A stretch of DNA of 64,000 nucleotides from Bactrocera neohumeralis. Taxonomy: Eukaryota; Arthropoda; Insecta; Diptera; Tephritidae. The notes below the pieces were generated by a model. The model was not told the origin of the DNA, did no database searches, and saw only the letters and a program-made list of their open reading frames with translations. Shown in pieces: positions 34,494-45,259 of this stretch (the first letter of the stretch is position 1; every line of letters starts with the position of its first letter). The DNA is taken from positions 41,030,370 to 41,094,369 of the forward strand of contig NC_065923.1 in the NCBI RefSeq assembly GCF_024586455.1, given 5' to 3'. The translations under genes and the position numbers were made by a program.

Positions 34494-34574
34494 TTTGTTA
34501 AGTTTTTGTTTTTGAACTTCTTTGCAAGCGAAGAGGTAAACGAATTGTGATATCAGTAGCTAATTCGGCACTAT

Positions 34575-34582
34575 CTTTTATA
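34575..34582 (-). promoter_or_regulatory. TATA box of cuticle gene 5
   Basis: CTTTTATA, 82 bp upstream of the ATG. Confidence 0.7.
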
Positions 34583-34622
34583 CGAAATTAGATATTTAGC
34601 CATTGAAGTATATGAATTGACC

Positions 34623-34705
34623 AAAAGTGTGGTAAAAAACGGTTTTGTAATACTAAGTAGGCATTCACGCGTCACTCTTTGCAGTTGACATTGATTTTAA
34701 ACACA
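34623..34705 (-). promoter_or_regulatory. shared upstream block, gene 5 version
   Basis: On the plus strand: AAAGTGTGGTAA, then TTTTGTAATACTAAGTAG, then GCATTCACGCGTCACTC, then GCAGTTGACATTGATT and AACAC. The same order is found upstream of genes 6-9 at nearly the same distance from the TATA box. Confidence 0.65.
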
Positions 34706-34744
34706 GTAAACTTCCAAACATTTTTCTGTTTAGTGCTTTGCTGA

Positions 34745-35285
34745 TCGCTGAATATTTACAGCATGACTTGAAAGCCCACGAATATCCAACTCATGTGTGG
34801 AATATACAATACAGGGAGGGAAATTTTTTCTGAAGGGTGGCTGCGGAAATAAAATTGAGGATCACTTTCACACATATTCAAGTTTTCTTGCCACAATTCC
34901 AATTTCTGGCCGTCAGTGAGCACTTTTTGGACCATCTTCGGGGACACCTTGCGCATGTTCAAGTGCTTTGTCACAAAGTCATAAACCTCAAATTTTGATA
35001 AATTTAACATCTGGGCAATTAAACCAATGCTTATTCGACGCTATGAGTTTAAAACTTCGCGCAAACTAGTCATATTGTCGGTATCTACATCAGCGACCTC
35101 TCCCGACCCTCTAAAACGACCTGGTGCCACTGAAACACACCACTTCTTGCTAAAGCAACATTTGGGTAAATCTGCTTGATCATATCAAACGCAGATTTAC
35201 CGAGTTTTACACAGAATTTAATCGCGTACCTCTGCTCTAACGAACGAAAATGTTTGTCCCAATTCTCCACGTTCTCGGAGACAAC
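34745..35285 (-). pseudogene. mariner transposase N-terminal relic
   Basis: Minus frames give MENWDKHFRSLEQRYAIKFC and LGKSAFDMIKQIYPNVALAR with FQWHQVVLEGRE (HTH 1 and linker of a mariner). After a frame break they give VLNSDRRISIGLIAQMLNLS-like text, KFEVYDFVTKHLNMRKVSPK and QKLELWQENLNM. The catalytic domain is absent. It belongs to a different mariner lineage from the one at 25213. Confidence 0.65.
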
Positions 35286-35700
35286 TGACCAGCCACTCGT
35301 TCGTTATTTAGAAACGCCCTCTAACGAATCCAGTCGCTGCGCGCATGCTCCGAAGCACAGTCGCGGCGGAAGAAAATCACTTTTCCGGACAAACCTTGTC
35401 CATAAGATTATATTGTTAACTTTCAATATTTGGGTTAGCAGGCATATGCGACTTCGAGATTTGTCTTGAATAAGATAATGCTCTTCAGTTATTAAAAAAG
35501 TGACTTAACAAGACTTTAATAGTTTTTCTTAAGGATACTATATTATTATATTTTTCTTGTGCCTTAATCGTCAATATTAAAATAATTAATATATATCGAC
35601 AAAGAACTTTTATCTGCGGACTACTATTAACACTCCCACAAAATGGTGCAAATTCTAGTTTCAAATGGTGGTCGTGGTATATGGCACAATCATCTTAAGC
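35286..35700. other. no recognised feature
   Basis: Spacer between two mariner relics. No terminal repeats could be paired. Confidence 0.35.
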
Positions 35701-36770
35701 TATAAAAACGTCAGACTTACTGGCTAAAGTACAAAAAGTGTCTAAAAACTAACGTCAAATATTGTATTTCAACAAAATTTCGTGTTCGGGTTCATTACGA
35801 AAGTTAGAAATGGCTTACGGTAATTCAGTTTTATCAAAAACACAAGCCTACGAGTGGTACAAGGCCTTCAAAGATGGTCGAGAGATCGTTGAAGACTTTC
35901 CTCGTTCGGGTCGACCTTGGACCTCTTCAAGTGATGAAAATATTAAAAAAGTGAGCGATGGTGCTTGAAAATCTTCAGGCAATTGTTAGAGAGATTGGAG
36001 ATGGGATGAAAGAGCTCGACATCTCTCACGAGTCTATTTGAATGATTTTGGTGGATATTTTGGGTGCGTTCTTGCTTGGCTTGTCCGGATAAAAAGAATA
36101 TCGTAAACAGGTCTATTTTGTGCGAATCCCGATTCCAAATTCATGGAGAGCATCCTAACTGTCAATGAGACATGGGTTTATGAGTTTGCATGAAAACAAG
36201 TAAACAATCATCGGAATAGAGGAAAAAAACGAGCCTAAACCAAAAAATAGTGCGAAAGCCGCTCAAAAATAGAGGTGATCCTCATTGTATTTTTAGATAT
36301 TAGAAGTTTGGTGTAACATGAATTTGTTCTGGAGGAAGAGACGGTTAATATGGATTTATATTTGGCCCTATTGGGGCGTTTACGTGAGAACATTCGTTGA
36401 GAACTGCCGGAATTGTGAAAGAACAATTCATGAATTTTACACGATGATAATACATCATCACATCGAACAATGATTATAAACGAATTCAAAGCCAAAAACG
36501 CAATGAATACCATCGATCAACCACCGTATTCACTAGATTTGCCTCGGTATGATTTTTTTCTTCCCCAAACTGAAATTGCCGCACCGTGTAACCCATTTGC
36601 AGTCGTACGAAGAGATAAAACAAAATTCGCTGAAGGAGTTAAAGGCCATCCCGAAAAGTACTTATGAAGAGAGAAATCGTTGGCATAAGTGTATTACGTC
36701 TGGTGGAGATAACTTTGAAGGCGGCAAAATAAATATTGATGAATAATTAAATATTTTGCGTTTTACTTAA
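35700..36770 (+). pseudogene. mariner transposase relic, nearly full length but heavily mutated
   Basis: Blocks occur in the correct order over 1 kb: LRKLEMAYGNSVLSKTQAYE, WYKAFKDGREIVEDFPRSGR with PWTSSSDEN, SILTVNETWVYEF (first catalytic Asp of TGDETW now Asn), HEFVLEEETVNMDLYLALLG, LHDDNTSSH (second Asp kept), PPYSLDLPRYDFFL (third Asp kept) and the terminal RWHKCITSGGDNFEGG. At least five frameshifts or stops interrupt it. This is one of the oldest-looking transposase relics here, yet one of the most complete in extent. Confidence 0.75.
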
Positions 36771-37384
36771 AATTTCCTTGTTTGTCCGGCTACTTTTTTG
36801 TTAGAAATTGGAAACGACAGAATCCAGAATTTAGCAGGTGGTTGATGAGAGCCAAAACATTACTATACATTTGTGACTGTCGAGCCTTGAGTCGGCTGGG
36901 GCAGAATAACTATGAAGGCACCTAGTATTTGATTTTTAAGAATTTAGGCAGCTTTTGTAGAAAAAGCATTTGATTTCCATAATAAATCCACTAAGATTAA
37001 ATTGTGCTTAGCTGATTCTTATTTGAGGGCACAATAACCCCACTGATGGCGTTTGCGATTAGTCATTCATGCAACCAGCTTTTCTTGTTTAGTGTCAAAA
37101 ATGGGTGCAATTGGGTCAATACTTACATTACTACCCATATACCTAACACGAAGTTTTTCGATCTTCTGGCTGACCTTATACCGCGTAAACCGCTAAATAT
37201 GTAAGGTATATTTAATACTTGTATATTCCAAAAGGGTCTTTCTTCAATAACATTTTCCTAATGTGCTTGAAATTGATAAAATTGAGGTCAATATTTTCTC
37301 TAGTCCATATACCTAATACACGAAATACAAACATACGGTAGATTTGATAGGGTTATTCGATCAATATTACGATGACTTACCAAA
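36771..37384. other. no recognised feature
   Basis: Spacer without ORFs or repeat phrases I can place. Confidence 0.35.
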
Positions 37385-37560
37385 AAAAGTCAAGTGTAAG
37401 TCAGGTGTAACCGAACATTTCATATTCTCGCAACTTGCGGGTTCAGAGCCGGGGAAATATCTTCAGGTTTGGTAAAACTATACAGATTACTAGACGGTCA
37501 ATCGATTTTGCGATGGTTGCTCACTATTCCCGAGACCACAAAATTGTTTCCGTCGATATA
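37385..37560 (+). repeat. repeat family C, head fragment
   Basis: AAGTCAAGTGTAAGTCAGG, then TGTAACCGAACATTTCATA and CTTGCGGGTTCAGAGCCGG match the head at 28737-28815. The left hairpin arm is decayed. Confidence 0.5.
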
Positions 37561-37972
37561 TTTGATATAAATTCGTATAGAAATAAACTAGAGCCAAAAA
37601 CGTGAACTATTATTTAATGAATTCTTTTTGTGGAAATACATTGTTGAAGGTAAACCTGATTGTATGTTCGCATCGAAATATCAAACGGTTGTAGCGAATT
37701 CCAATCATGGACCATTTATTGTGATTAGGTCAATAATTATAAAGTAGCGTCAGCGCAAACAAACGAGTTAAACTCAGTTGAATTTGTTAATCCGAAGCCA
37801 TAATTAAGTGAAGTTGGGAAAATAGTCAGAACCATAAATCCCAACATTCATGATAAGTAAATGATTCAAAGTCGTAGTTTATATGTTATCGTATCTCATA
37901 CAAGTATATTTGCTATATCGGGTTTTCAATATTAATTTAATCACAGTTGGAAAAGTTTGAGCAGATTCATAC

Positions 37973-38383
37973 TTATTTGCGCAACACAGCGACGGCTGGA
38001 GCAGCAGCGATCACTGGTGCTGGAGCAGCGACAACTGGAGCAGCAGCATACGCAGCTGGGAAAGCGGCGGAGTGGGCAATCGAGTGAGCTGAGTAGCTGC
38101 TGGCGTAGGGAGCGACGTAACCAGCATATCCGGCAGTGTAGCCGAGGGGTGCGGAGTAAGCAGTGGTGACTGGAGCGGCATAGGCAGCAGCAACTGGGGC
38201 AGCGGCTAAAGGAGCGGAGTAAGCCAATGGAGCAGCCAAGAGACCGGGCTTAGCAGCACCGAAAGCGACAGCGAAGAGAGCCAAGAAGCAGACAGCAAAC
38301 TGTTAAAAATAATAATATAATACAATTTATTTAATTGGCATAACTTAATACAAGTCAAATCTTAAACTTACCAATTTGAACAT
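37973..38383 (-). CDS. cuticular protein, array gene 6
   Basis: Exons 38383-38372 (MFKL) and 38299-37973, 72-nt intron, 112 residues. The layout is standard, with two substitutions not seen in the neighbours: VTTAYSAPLGYTAG instead of VAAAYSAPLAYTAG, and PVIAAAP in the tail. It ends AVAVLRK like genes 1, 7, 8 and 9. Signal peptide MFKLFAVCFLALFAVAFG. A full shared upstream block lies at 38513-38594. The 3' flank (37840-37960) resembles that of gene 9 (52240-52400), which suggests they descend from the same duplication step. Secreted structural cuticle role inferred. Confidence 0.85.
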
Positions 38384-38464
38384 TTTGTTAAGTTTTAGTT
38401 TTTGAACTTCTTTGCAAGCGAAGAGGTAAACGAATTGTGATATCAGTATCTAAGAAACCACTTG

Positions 38465-38472
38465 CTTTTATA
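38465..38472 (-). promoter_or_regulatory. TATA box of cuticle gene 6
   Basis: CTTTTATA, 82 bp upstream of the ATG, preceded by CCACTTG as in genes 1 and 2. Confidence 0.7.
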
Positions 38473-38512
38473 CAAAATTCGATATTTACTAATTGAAGTA
38501 CATGAATACCCG

Positions 38513-38594
38513 AAAGTGTGGTAAGAAACGATTTTGTAATACTAAGTAGGCATTCACGTGTCACTCTTTGCAGTTGACATTGATTATAAACACA
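38513..38594 (-). promoter_or_regulatory. shared upstream block, gene 6 version
   Basis: AAAGTGTGGTAAGAAACG, ATTTTGTAATACTAAGTAG, GCATTCACGTGTCACTC and GCAGTTGACATTGATT in the same order as gene 5. Confidence 0.65.
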
Positions 38595-38734
38595 GCGGCC
38601 TAGGTTGAGTTGCGAACTCCAAAACTTTTTCTATAGTACAGTCTACACGTGAAAACTCGAACTAATGCAAACCACCATACTCGTTCGAGTCTTCAAATGT
38701 TTTGTATTTTTTTTTTGTTGTTATTAGGTTTTTA

Positions 38735-39809
38735 AACTCTCGCAACAAAGTTGCTAAGGAGAGTATTATAGTTTTGTCCACATAACGGTTGTTTGTAAGT
38801 AATAAAACTAAAAGAGTCAGATATAGGGTTATATATACCAAAGTGATCAGGGCGACGAGTAGAGTTGAAATCCGGATGTCTGTCTGTCCGTCCGTCTGTC
38901 TGTCCGTCTGTCCGTCCGTCCGTCCGTACAAGCTGTAACTTGAGTAAAAATTGAGATATCATGATGAAACTTGGTACACGTATTTGTTGGCTCCATAAGA
39001 ATGTTAAGTTCGAAGATGGGCAAAATCGGCCCACTGCCACGCTCACAAAATGGCAGAAACCGAAAACCTATAAAGTGTCATAACTAAGCCATAAATAAAG
39101 ATATTAAAGTGAAATTTAGCAGAAAGGATCGCATTAGGGAGAAGCATATTTGGACGTAATTTTTTTGGAAAAGTGGGCGTAGCCCCGCCCCCTACTAAGT
39201 TTTTTGTACATATCTCGGAAACTACTATAGCTATGTCAACCAAATCCTATAGAGTCATTTCCTTCAGGCATTTCCATATACAGTAAAAAAATGGAATAAA
39301 TCGGATAATAACCTCGCCCACCTCCCATACAAAGGTTATGTTGAAAATCACCAAAAGTGCGTTAACCGACTAGCAAAAAACGTCAGAAACACTAAATTTT
39401 AAGGAAAAAATGGCAGAAGGAAGCTGCACCCAGCCTTTTTTTAAAAATTGAAAATGGGCGTGGCGTCGCCCACTTATGGACTAAAAACCATACCTCAGGA
39501 ACTACTAGACCGATTTCAATGAAATTCGGTATATAATATTTTCTTAACACCCTGATCACATGTACGAAATATGGGTGAAATCGGTTCACAACCACGCCTT
39601 CTTCCAATATAACGCTATTTTGAATTCCATCTGATGCCTTCTCTGTATAATATATCCATACATTAGGAACCAATGATGATAGCGGAATAAAACTTTACAC
39701 AAATACGGTATTTGAAAAATATGTAAATGACTGATAATGAAATCTCGATTATCACTTTATCGTGCGAGAGTATAAAATGTTCAGTGACACCCGAACTTAG
39801 CCCTTCCTT
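38735..39809 (-). repeat. DINE-1/mini-me-like repeat B copy 2, split by a LINE
   Basis: Inverted copy of 431-1445. CTCTCGCAACAAAGTTGC is at 38748-38765, a GTCY microsatellite at 38878-38930, and the head hairpin (one arm mutated: GTTCAG/CCGAAC) at 39779-39796. The outermost part of the head resumes at 40578-40612 (AGCCCTTCCTTACTTGTTTA) after the LINE insertion. Confidence 0.7.
38878..38930. repeat. (GTCY)n microsatellite
   Basis: A run of GTCT and GTCC tetranucleotides within repeat B copy 2. Confidence 0.85.
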
Positions 39810-40577
39810 CTTCTTCTTCTTAATTGGCGTAGACACCGCTTACGCGATTATAGCCGAGTTAACAACAGCGCGCCAGTCGTTTCTTCTTTTCGCTGCGTGG
39901 CGCCAATTGGATATTCCAAGCGAAGCCAGGGCTTCTCCACTTGGTCCTTCCAACGGAGTGGAGGTCTTCCTCTTCCTCTGCTTCCCCCGGCGGGTACTGC
40001 GTCGAATACTTTCAGAGCTGGAGTGTTTTCATCCATCCGGACAACATGACCTAGCCAGCGTAGCCGCTGTCTTTTAATTCGCTGAACTATGTCAATGTCG
40101 TCATATATCTCGTACAGCTCATCGTTCCATCGGATCTTTCGCAGAATTTTTCTCTCGAAAACTCGTAACGTCGACTCATCGGTTGCAGTCATCGACCAAG
40201 CCTCTGCACCATATAGCAGGACGGGAATTATGAGCGACTTATAGAGTTTAGCTTTTGTTCGTCGAGAGAGGACTTTACTTTTCAATTGCCTACTCAGTCC
40301 GAAGTAGCACCTGTTGGCAAGAGCAATCCTGCGTTGGATTTCCAGGCTGACATTATTAGTGGTGTTAATGCTGGTTCCTAAATAGACGAAATTATCTACA
40401 ACTTCAAAGTTATGACTGTCAACAGTGACGTGAGAGCCAAGTCGCGAGTGCGACGACTGTTTGTTTGATGACAGGAGATATTTCGTTTTGCCCTCGTTCA
40501 CTACCAGACCCATTTTCTGTGCTTCCTTGTCCAGCCTGGAGAAAGCAGAACTAACTGCGCGGGTGTTGAGGCCGATG
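39810..40577 (-). mobile_element. 5'-truncated LINE with 11-bp target duplication and AAG tail
   Basis: AGCCCTTCCTT at 39799-39809 and again at 40578-40588 is a perfect target-site duplication. The 3' end abuts the left repeat as CTTCTTCTTCTTAATTGGCG (AAGAAG tail on the coding strand). The 5' end stops inside the RT gene. This is the signature of target-primed reverse transcription with incomplete synthesis. Confidence 0.85.
39848..40513 (-). pseudogene. LINE RT C-terminal ORF, 221 codons open
   Basis: The open frame reads MGLVVNEGKTKYLLSSNKQS, HVTVDSHNFEVVDNFVYLGT, RRTKAKLYKSLIIPVLLYGA, a W....DESTLRVFERKILR block, then RQRLRWLGHVVRMDENTPAL and GRGRPPLRWKDQVE. This is the thumb and C-terminal domain of a non-LTR RT, widespread in animals. 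The palm with the catalytic aspartates is absent because of 5' truncation, so the ORF cannot encode a working enzyme even though it is intact. It is the youngest-looking LINE fragment in the window. Confidence 0.8.
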
Positions 40578-40612
40578 AGCCCTTCCTTACTTGTTTATAT
40601 TTGACCTACTTC

Positions 40613-40984
40613 AAATACGGTCTTTTCGTGGAGTGAATGTGCACATTCATTTTTCTTGTGCTAATTCTTTCAACGATGGCCCACTGTATAGTTTTGCTAA
40701 AAATTTATGTCGCTTCGTCTATCAGGATATACCAAGCTCTATCCAAAAATTTGATAGAAGAAAATGGCTATCAACAGGGAATTTCAATAATGTAACTCTC
40801 TTATTCTTATTACGTTTTGATCCATTGGTTGAATCAAAGAAGACATTCCGGAAAAATATCTCTGTCGACCGACTTAAAAATTGAAAGACGGACGTTTCAT
40901 CATATTATTTTACAAGAAATATCATATTTCCTAAGCTATTAAGATAGGTTGCGCTGGCTTTCACGCCATACATAGACTTGAGCT
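40613..40984. other. no recognised feature
   Basis: Single ORF of 97 codons on the plus strand without any known pattern. Probably spurious. Confidence 0.3.
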
Positions 40985-41500
40985 TCTTTGTAGCGCCAGA
41001 TGGTGGTTTGTTATTTATATAAGCTGAGGTTTACCATATGTCGTGCAGGACGTCAAAGCTTTTTGCGAAGTTTAGATGACACTTGATACCTAATTCTGAT
41101 ACTTCTTTCAGTCCCTTGAACTATCAAGCTGAAAAATCAGAGGATGTGTTCCAGCGTCTCTATCACGCCTACTTCTTTGTACTTTCTTTGTCATTGCTAA
41201 GAATACCCATACGGCGCGCATGTGATGACGGTAAGTTGTGACCTGTGATTAGACCAACAACCGCCTTGCAGTCGTTTCGAGATCGTGTGAGTAGAAAGCT
41301 TGCGTGGTTTCCTTCCGTTCCCTTGCACATTATTTTGACGATTCTACATGCCCTTAAGAGGCTATACCATTGTGACACTTTAAAAAAAAATTTCTTTTTC
41401 GATAGTTTATATTTCCAAAAGTATCCTGTGAAGTCGGCGTGGTCGTATCTTGAATAGTTTTTGGATGGCAGTGTTTTAAGGAGCGGCAGCTCCAAACGAC
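40985..41500 (-). pseudogene. LINE C-terminal relic (RNase H/zinc-knuckle end)
   Basis: The minus strand reads LLTRSRNDCKAVVGLITGHN followed by LPSSHARRMGIL, matching the RSDCR.VVGLLTGH..L..H...MG block near the C-terminus of I/R1-group LINE ORF2. Downstream broken frames give RRWNTSSDF, in place of the C..C..E..EHLLC finger, and GATKKLKSMYG. Stops intervene. Confidence 0.6.
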
Positions 41501-41595
41501 ATTTTTCAAAATTGCTGACATTATAACTCGACGAGAAATTGACGGATGTACATCAAATTAAAAACGAGTGTTGTTGAATACATTTACTATATGTA

Positions 41596-41685
41596 CAGTG
41601 ACCTACGATCTTTTTGAACGACATTTTCTTCAAAATTACGCCATTTTGTTAATTTTAAATATTTTTCAAAGATCGTAAGTCATTG
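41596..41685. mobile_element. 90-bp palindromic MITE with TA duplication
   Basis: TA at 41594-41595 and 41686-41687. CAGTGACCTACGATCTTTTT at the left is mirrored by CAAAGATCGTAAGTCATTG at the right, leaving about 40 bp between the arms. The CAGTG ends and TA duplication suggest a Tc1-related miniature element. Confidence 0.65.
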
Positions 41686-42476
41686 TATAGGAAATGTCTT
41701 TAAGTTTAATAAACTTTTTGTTTCAGCTACTCATTCGGCCGGAATCATGTCAGCAGTTGGGCCACTTTTTTGTTTGTACCTCCGAAGACAGCACATAACT
41801 TCGTTATATTTCAATATTTTTGTTAACAAAAACTCTTAAAATATAGCTGAAAATATACCTTATTACATTCAAAGAAGTTCGAAACTTTCAACCGAACGCT
41901 TTCTTTCAAAAAATTCACGAAAATCGCCTAATTTTTCATGCATCACACTGGTATAACCCCTTAAGGTATTCCATCATATCCTGATCCGTCTGTTAACCCT
42001 TTCGGAAACTTCATTGTGCATACCGTCTTTCCTTGATCATATCCTTCTTTGACCATAAATAAAATAATTTATATATATATTATATAGTATAAGGTACGAG
42101 AAAGGTATCCTCAAGAAATTGGGTATACATGCGAACACTGCTACTTACAATTCGCTTAAGGCAATCTATGTTACACGAATTTCAAAATGTTTTACTTTTC
42201 CGACATAAGTATTACATTAGCTTAACATGGCAGAGCACCTAAAGTCTGTATCTAGTCTTCGTAATTTATTTTATTAAAGAAGAAAGTGATTTAATTTCAT
42301 AACCTATAGTAAATGCCTAGACCATTTTTTTAATGAAGAAATCATGAATAAAAAAAAAATTAAGCTTAAATTTCTACTTTATGTTTTCTCATATATGTAT
42401 GTATTTGCTATAACGTCTTTTCAATTTTAATTCCATCACAGTCTCATAAATAAAGGTTCAGCAGATTATGTAAAAC

Positions 42477-42855
42477 TTATTTGCGCAACACAGCGACGGC
42501 TGGAGCAGCAGCGACCACTGGTGCTGGGGCGGCGACAACTGGAGCGGCGGCATAGGCAGCTGGGAAAGCGGCGGAGTGGGCAATCGAGTGAGCTGAGTAG
42601 CTGCTGGCGTAGGGTGCAACGTAACCAGCATATCCGGCAGTGTAGGCGAATGGAGCGGCATAGGCAGCAGCAACTGGGGCAGCGGCTAATGGAGCGGAGT
42701 AAGCCAATGGAGCAGCCAAGAGACCGGGCTTAGCAGCACCGAAAGCGACAGCGAAGAGAGCCAAGAAGCAGACTGCGAACTGAATGTGATATTATATAAA
42801 TGACATTATTTAATTATATCGCAAATGAAGTTTTCAAACTCACCAATTTGAACAT
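42477..42855 (-). CDS. cuticular protein, array gene 7 (8-residue deletion)
   Basis: Exons 42855-42844 (MFKL) and 42779-42477, 64-nt intron with GTGAGT donor, 104 residues, the shortest in the array. Where other copies read AYAAPVAAAYSAPLAYTAGY, this one reads AYAAPFAYTAGY. One AAYSAPL unit was lost in frame and a Phe formed at the join, consistent with slippage between near-identical codons. The tail is APVVAAAPAVAVLRK. Signal peptide and promoter are intact, so it is probably functional as a shorter structural cuticle protein. Lies in the duplicated segment with gene 8 as its counterpart. Confidence 0.85.
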
Positions 42856-42936
42856 TTTGTTAAGTTTTTGTTTTTGAACTTCTTTGCAGGCGAAGAGTTA
42901 AACGAATTGTGGTGTCTATAGCTAAAAAGCCGCTAG

Positions 42937-42944
42937 CTTTTATA
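42937..42944 (-). promoter_or_regulatory. TATA box of cuticle gene 7
   Basis: CTTTTATA, 82 bp upstream of the ATG. Confidence 0.7.
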
Positions 42945-42984
42945 CTAAATTCGATATTTACCCGTTGAAGTACATAAATTACCT

Positions 42985-43066
42985 AAAAGTGTGGTAAAAA
43001 CGGTTTTGTAATACTAAGTAGGCATTGATGCGCCACTCTTTGCGGTTGACATTGATTATTAAACAC
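42985..43066 (-). promoter_or_regulatory. shared upstream block, gene 7 version
   Basis: AAAGTGTGGTAA, CGGTTTTGTAATACTAAGTA, GCATTGATGCGCCACTC and GCGGTTGACATTGATT in conserved order. Confidence 0.65.
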
Positions 43067-43269
43067 TGAGGGCTTCCAAACATTTTCTGTTTATTGCTTA
43101 GTTGACTTTGGTTAATTTAAATAATTGAATTTGGCTTACATTTAGCTTACTTGAAAGTTTATGAATAGCATAATTCTATATTATACTCGTATCTCCTTTG
43201 ATTAGGATAATTTAAGATATAATGAAATGTATGTGTATCTGTATGCGGGATTTTCCAATAAGGGTGATA

Positions 43270-44280
43270 TGATTTATTTTCACAAACAAAAAAACAGACT
43301 AACTGTCAAAATAAATTCCATCTTAGAAAGTTCAATTATACAATTAAATTCTGAATATAACATCATTTAAATGACCTCCTCGACTTCTTTTGAAGAAACG
43401 TGAGTTTGATGAGTTCGAGTACTTTTTTTCACTAATTTAAGGTCGTATGTCATGAATAGCACGTTCAATGTTGACTTTTAAAGCTTGAAGAGAGTCTGAT
43501 TTATTGCTAAATACCAATGATTTCAAATAACCCCATAGAAGTAGTCTAATGGTGTTAAATCGCAACTTCTTGGAGGCTATACAATGTTACAATTTCTTAA
43601 AATGATTGAATCTCAAAACTTTACTCGAAATAATTCTCCATCTTGTTGAAGTTAGATATTGTCAAGATCTAATTCTTCCAATTTCGATTATAAAATCTTG
43701 GTTATCATCGATCTACCAAGCTTCATTTCGAAAGTACGGACCGATGATTTTAACAAAAACAACATCAAACTGTCAATTTAGGTGAATGTAATAGTTGTTT
43801 AGGTATAATATGTGGATTTTCTATGGACCAGAAAAGACAGTTTTTTTTTATTCACCGAACACCTCAGATGAAAATGAGTTTCATGGGAGAAGATGATTTT
43901 CTTAAAAATCGTTATCGTTTTCATGTTGTTTCACAGCAATATCAGCCAATTCACGTCGTTTGCAGTGGACCAATAGCCTCAGTTCTCGAGCGAGGATAAT
44001 TTTATACTGATGCAATTCCAAAACCTTTTTTAAAATCTGTGAGGTGGTGGTTTGAGACAGTCCCAAATCGTGAGAACGCCTTGGAATGGAAAAATTGCGG
44101 AAGCAAAGGCTTGAAAAAAACAAGAAATCAGGTAAGACTCCTCGAGATGGTCAGATACGTTCGTATGATAAGTGTCATTTTTAAATTTATTGACTGTCAA
44201 CTAGAAAAGCTTGGCATGTTGTCTTATAATTTGGTCAGCTACATCCAAAGTTAGTCGCTCCGTTCTCGGCAGATGTGATT
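43270..44280 (-). pseudogene. mariner-like element M1 copy in duplicated segment a
   Basis: Minus frames in order: RRSHDLGLSQTTTSQILKKV, LHQYKIILARELRLLVHCKR (the HPYK..L.QEL motif), KIIFSHETHFHL (catalytic Asp of SDEAHF now His), SVNKKKLSFLVHR, LEELDLDNI, QQDGE and finally PPRSCDLTPLDYF-like text around 43530-43590 with LLWGYLKSLVFSNKSDSL. Numerous stops. The corresponding copy at 49040-50930 carries different mutations and a LINE insertion. Confidence 0.7.
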
Positions 44281-44779
44281 TCAAATACATTATTAAGAAT
44301 GTAGAAAAAAAAAATTGTAAATTTCACAAATCGTTTTCTTTAACTTTACAGGTTCTTAAAACACAAACCCTCTTCACCACTAATCCAATAGATACGGACG
44401 CTAGCCGTTCTCTTTGTTTGTAGAAAAGATCTCAGACCACCGTTTTCGCTGGCGTTCTATGTAGCTGTGATGTAGCTAGAAATTCATAATGGCAACTTAG
44501 ACAACACCAACTCCCAAAATGAAAAACTTTTAGAAATGAAATTTTGTTTATCGCCCATGAAAACAACGTAAGCACGGAGTAATAGTCTGAGTAATTAAAG
44601 ATCTCCGTTAAAGACCTGGTTGAACTGGAACAGTGCAATTTGGGATCTATGAAAAACCTAGAATCAGCACCCATATTTGTCAATAGCGCAAATCTCGAGA
44701 TTGTCAGACCAAATCTTCGATGTAACTGATATCTACTTTAAGAAGTTGAAGTCGCCTGTATATAATGGAAACGATACTC

Positions 44780-44990
44780 AAACCATAATGTTTCCGCCAA
44801 CATGTTTAATGGTATCTATCTGTGTATTTGTGGTTGTAGGCTAGATTTTTCGGCATTCTTATTTGATGAATATGTCGATCAGACTTAAATATGTATACTT
44901 TGGTAACGTCATACCAGAGAATGTCATATAATTTCTCATTGGGCCGAAGCACAGATTCTTTAGCAAATTTTAGCCTTTATTGCATTTAAC
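44780..44990 (-). pseudogene. Tc1-like transposase fragment in segment a
   Basis: Closely similar to 51690-51910. Minus-strand reading gives a LWPNEKLYDILWYDVTK-like segment (family: W..ILWSDESK) and FKSDRHIHQ-like text. Short and frame-broken. Confidence 0.6.
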
Positions 44991-45004
44991 TTCATAAGTT
45001 TCAT

Positions 45005-45230
45005 TGGTGGCATGCGTGGCATTCTTCCCTTTTTTAAAAAAAATTTCAAAATATAGCGAATTTCTTCATTATTTTCACTCATTTTGTAACAACTTTTTGG
45101 TTAAATTAAGCTTAAAATCTCACCTTTCCCACACTAATGGTAAGACACAATGTGATTGGTAGCACTAGAGATATACGAAGGCAACGACATATATTGACAA
45201 AATATGAAAAGACTTTTTCGACTACCACAC
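45005..45230 (-). pseudogene. end fragment of the 7820-8870-type mariner
   Basis: GCGTGGCATTCTTCCCTTTTTT, TCTTCATTATTTTCACTCAT, GACACAATGTGATTGGTA and GAAAAGACTTTTTCGACTACC match 8615-8860 in order. It covers only the N-terminal start and the 5' leader with terminal repeat. Confidence 0.65.
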
Positions 45231-45259
45231 TAATTCCTGAAAGGTCGCCTGAGATCTAG

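Larger units (their letters stand above)
42028..44990. repeat. segmental duplication, copy a (with cuticle gene 7)
   Basis: It shares ordered similarity with 47729-51910: TGATCATATC at the left edge, AAATAATTTATATATA, GCGAACA.TGCTACTTACAATTCGC, the cuticle gene and its promoter, the M1 mariner-like element, CGCTAGC..TCTCTTTGTTTGTA and a Tc1 fragment. Gene, spacer and transposons were therefore copied together. Confidence 0.75.

Noticed and set aside
41169..41495. 108-codon minus-strand ORF as a host gene
   Set aside because: Its middle matches the C-terminal LLTRSRNDCKAVVGLITGHN block of LINE ORF2, so it is retrotransposon debris.
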